The notes under the pieces are model-generated. The model had not been told where the DNA came from and did not search any database. It was given only the letters and a program-made list of their open reading frames with translations. A stretch of 33,875 nucleotides of DNA, from the NCBI RefSeq assembly GCF_000702205.1, contig NZ_KL370871.1, positions 473,473-507,347 of the forward strand. Reading direction: 5' to 3'. Both the position numbers and the translations under genes were made by a program. Every line of letters begins with the position of its first letter. The stretch's first letter is position 1. Origin of the DNA: Lachnospira multipara LB2003 (GTDB lineage: Bacteria > Bacillota > Clostridia > Lachnospirales > Lachnospiraceae). Positions 32,211 to 33,875 of this stretch are shown one piece after another.

Positions 32211-32603
32211 TTATTCCTCTATTGTTTTATCTCCATAAAATTGCATTAGCATTAGAATCAAGGTACTTCCTGAAAGGATTCCATCCATAATACCTGCTGG
32301 TAATAAAAACATCATTAATATAAGAGTAATGAAAGAAATAATTAGAGACAAGGCCAACCCCCACATTCGATTTTTAAGTAGACCTATTGCTCCTATTAAT
32401 CGAATGACTCCATATATTGCCCCCATAACCATCATCATATAAAGATTATCTTGAAAATATGGAAGCTTAAATTCAAAATACTGGCCAATATCAAACCTAT
32501 CAGTTCCTAACAATAAAGCTATTATCATACAAAGAACTCCACCAAGTTCCATAAAGCCACCATGTATTATCATTATAGCTGCAGCTACCTTATACTTTTT
32601 CAT
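32211..32603 (-). CDS. Small integral membrane protein of unknown function
   Basis: 130 residues with four predicted membrane helices (about 8-32, 55-75, 80-95 and 98-122) and very little soluble sequence. The helix pairs contain GAIYGVIRLIGAIGLLKNRMWG, a pattern seen in several DUF families of small four-helix proteins, none of which I can name with confidence. GGGAGG with an 8-nt gap sets the start at 32603; an in-frame ATG at 32636 lacks a site. The 64-aa gene lies 113 bp upstream on the same strand. No function can be assigned. Confidence 0.65.
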   Translation of the reverse strand: MKKYKVAAAIMIIHGGFMELGGVLCMIIALLLGTDRFDIGQYFEFKLPYFQDNLYMMMVMGAIYGVIRLIGAIGLLKNRMWGLALSLIISFITLILMMFLLPAGIMDGILSGSTLILMLMQFYGDKTIEE

Positions 32604-32716
32604 ATAGTATTTTCCTCCCAATTCATTTATGCTCATCTACATACTGTGAAAAATCTGGAATTTTTGACCAATATTTAATTCCCCAAATAGGCACTTGCTC
32701 CTCTTCAATCAATTTC

Positions 32717-32911
32717 CTACCAGGTCTTCTTTCCTGTTTTTGCAAGGATTAAGGCATCATCATAGGAACAACCATGTTCTCTTGCATACATATATAGAGC
32801 CTTATCCAAGTACGGATACTTTCTCGGATCCACAAATCCACGATTTGCCTCCAACCATGCGCGATGATAAAATCCCTGTAACTTTTCTTCATCTACATCA
32901 AATAATCCCAT
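32717..32911 (-). CDS. Small uncharacterised protein (64 aa)
   Basis: A 64-residue soluble acidic-to-neutral protein starting MGLFDVDEEKL and ending AKTGKKTW, with an aromatic middle (YPYLDKALYMYAREHG). It is not recognised. It has a good ribosome binding site (AAGGAGG, 9 bases before the ATG), which is the main evidence that it is real; a GTG at 32920 is also in frame but overlaps that site. It lies 108 bp after the alpha/beta hydrolase gene on the same strand with no strong terminator between. Confidence 0.55.
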   Translation of the reverse strand: MGLFDVDEEKLQGFYHRAWLEANRGFVDPRKYPYLDKALYMYAREHGCSYDDALILAKTGKKTW

Positions 32912-33019
32912 AATATTCACCCTCCTTAATAGAAATCTCCATCAATCCTTCGCTCAACGCAAAGAACCATTGATTTTACAATACATCTTCTAATGTAATA
33001 CTACTCTCTGTTTTCTTAA

Positions 33020-33835
33020 CTATAATTTCTTGACCAGTTCCTCAATCAGCCGATTTACAATTTCTGGTGCATCGGTATTAGAATTATGCCCCGCATCTTT
33101 TATCCATTCTATCGGAATTCCGGTATTCTTATGCCACGCCTTATTATATCGGATACAAGAGCCGGCATGATCTTTTTCTCCGCAAATTAAAATAGAAGGG
33201 CACTTAATCTCATATGGCAAATTGGCCTCCATTGCTTCCGCCAATATCCGATAGCCATGACCTGCTATTTTTGCATATCTCTCCTGATCACCATTATAGG
33301 TCATCATCATATTATGCATTATTTTTCTTCCATAGCTCGACCTAGCAACACCATTCGTTCCCAGCTTCAAAAGAGACTTCCAAGGATAGTGTCGATACAC
33401 CGGCTCCATTCGCTTCAATAGCCAAATTTCTGCGGCCGTCACGTACCTACGCTGTAAAGGTGCCGAATCCACAGAAACAAAACCCTTTAACTTTTCAGGA
33501 TAAAGCTGTGCATACGCCTGTCCAACGTAACCGCCCATAGACTGACCAATAATTATAGGATGGTCAAATCCCTCTTTTACCAGAATTTCGTCTAGCCATC
33601 TTGCTTTATCCATCAAATTAAAATCAAAGCGAAATGGCCAAGAAGCAGCATGCCCAGGTGCATCCCATACAAAAACCGGATACTTACTTTCAAAATATTC
33701 AATTTGCTTTTCAAACAATCTGTGATCTGCGGTAAGTCCAGGTAAAAAGACTAACTGCAACTCACTATTTATTGACTCTTTATTTATCCAATAATGTATA
33801 TTGCCACATGGAGTAGCATATATTTGTTCTGTCAT
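33020..33835 (-). CDS. Alpha/beta hydrolase
   Basis: A 271-residue alpha/beta-hydrolase-fold enzyme. The nucleophile elbow is GQSMGG (Ser about residue 100), preceded by the oxyanion strand LVFLPGLTADHRLFE and WDAPGHAAS. The acid is in ILICGEKDHAGS (Asp) and the catalytic His is in DAGHNSNTDAP near the C-terminus, so the triad is complete. No signal peptide; a cytoplasmic esterase or C-C hydrolase is likely, with unknown substrate. GGAGGGG lies just before the ATG at 33835. What lies upstream is cut off 40 bp later by the window edge. Confidence 0.87.
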   Translation of the reverse strand: MTEQIYATPCGNIHYWINKESINSELQLVFLPGLTADHRLFEKQIEYFESKYPVFVWDAPGHAASWPFRFDFNLMDKARWLDEILVKEGFDHPIIIGQSMGGYVGQAYAQLYPEKLKGFVSVDSAPLQRRYVTAAEIWLLKRMEPVYRHYPWKSLLKLGTNGVARSSYGRKIMHNMMMTYNGDQERYAKIAGHGYRILAEAMEANLPYEIKCPSILICGEKDHAGSCIRYNKAWHKNTGIPIEWIKDAGHNSNTDAPEIVNRLIEELVKKL

Positions 33836-33875
33836 AATTCCCCTCCAGAATATTATATTAAAAATCCAAACTCCT

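Overview
The window is AT-rich, with short intergenic gaps and strong GGAGG-type ribosome binding sites. It looks like chromosome of a low-GC Gram-positive anaerobe, most likely a gut Clostridia/Lachnospiraceae-type organism. Pointers are the class III fructose-1,6-bisphosphatase, a GPH symporter with a GH2 glycosidase under AraC control, a surface protein with a PETGD-type sorting signal, a SHOCT protein and a Cache-type hybrid histidine kinase next to a sugar-binding lipoprotein. This assignment rests on gene families only; no rRNA or tRNA genes were seen.

Layout. 1-3160: Fbp and a GNAT acetyltransferase (minus strand), preceded at the left edge by a gene-free stretch with a palindrome over a promoter-like site. 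3161-8213: a catabolic locus (GH2 glycosidase and GPH symporter on minus, divergent AraC regulator on plus). 8325-13125: MntP Mn efflux pump, SGNH hydrolase, O-acetylhomoserine sulfhydrylase, a glycosyltransferase and a DUF1622 membrane protein. A decayed copy of a surface-protein C-terminus sits between the last two. 13291-14370: an ABC exporter pseudogene with two internal deletions. 14487-19314 (plus): a promoter and two tandem terminator-like hairpins, then a compact operon of circularly permuted ATP-grasp, alpha-E, transglutaminase-like and two AstE/AspA-type proteins. The second AstE/AspA paralogue has lost two zinc-binding histidines. 19318-20824: an IS256-type remnant, then a gene for a possible PD-(D/E)XK-type protein whose transcribed leader carries 62-bp tandem repeats. 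20850-26541: a signalling island of HD-GYP response regulator, HPt protein, solute-binding lipoprotein and hybrid histidine kinase. 26643-27722: an M24 peptidase. 27839-30586: a sortase-type surface protein whose long leader holds a short ORF with a pentanucleotide repeat, followed by a terminator-like hairpin. 30908-33835: a SHOCT protein, a small membrane protein, a 64-aa protein and an alpha/beta hydrolase.

How they fit together. The ATP-grasp/alpha-E/transglutaminase set is a known but experimentally obscure conserved association thought to make or modify peptides. Here it is joined to two deacylase-fold proteins, one probably inactive, and it is the best candidate for an undescribed system. 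The kinase, HPt and HD-GYP proteins have the parts of a complete His-Asp-His-Asp relay ending in cyclic-di-GMP breakdown. Two leaders (62-bp repeats; pentanucleotide tract plus attenuator) look like separate unusual regulatory devices. Decay is clustered at 12.6-14.4 kb and 19.3-19.6 kb.
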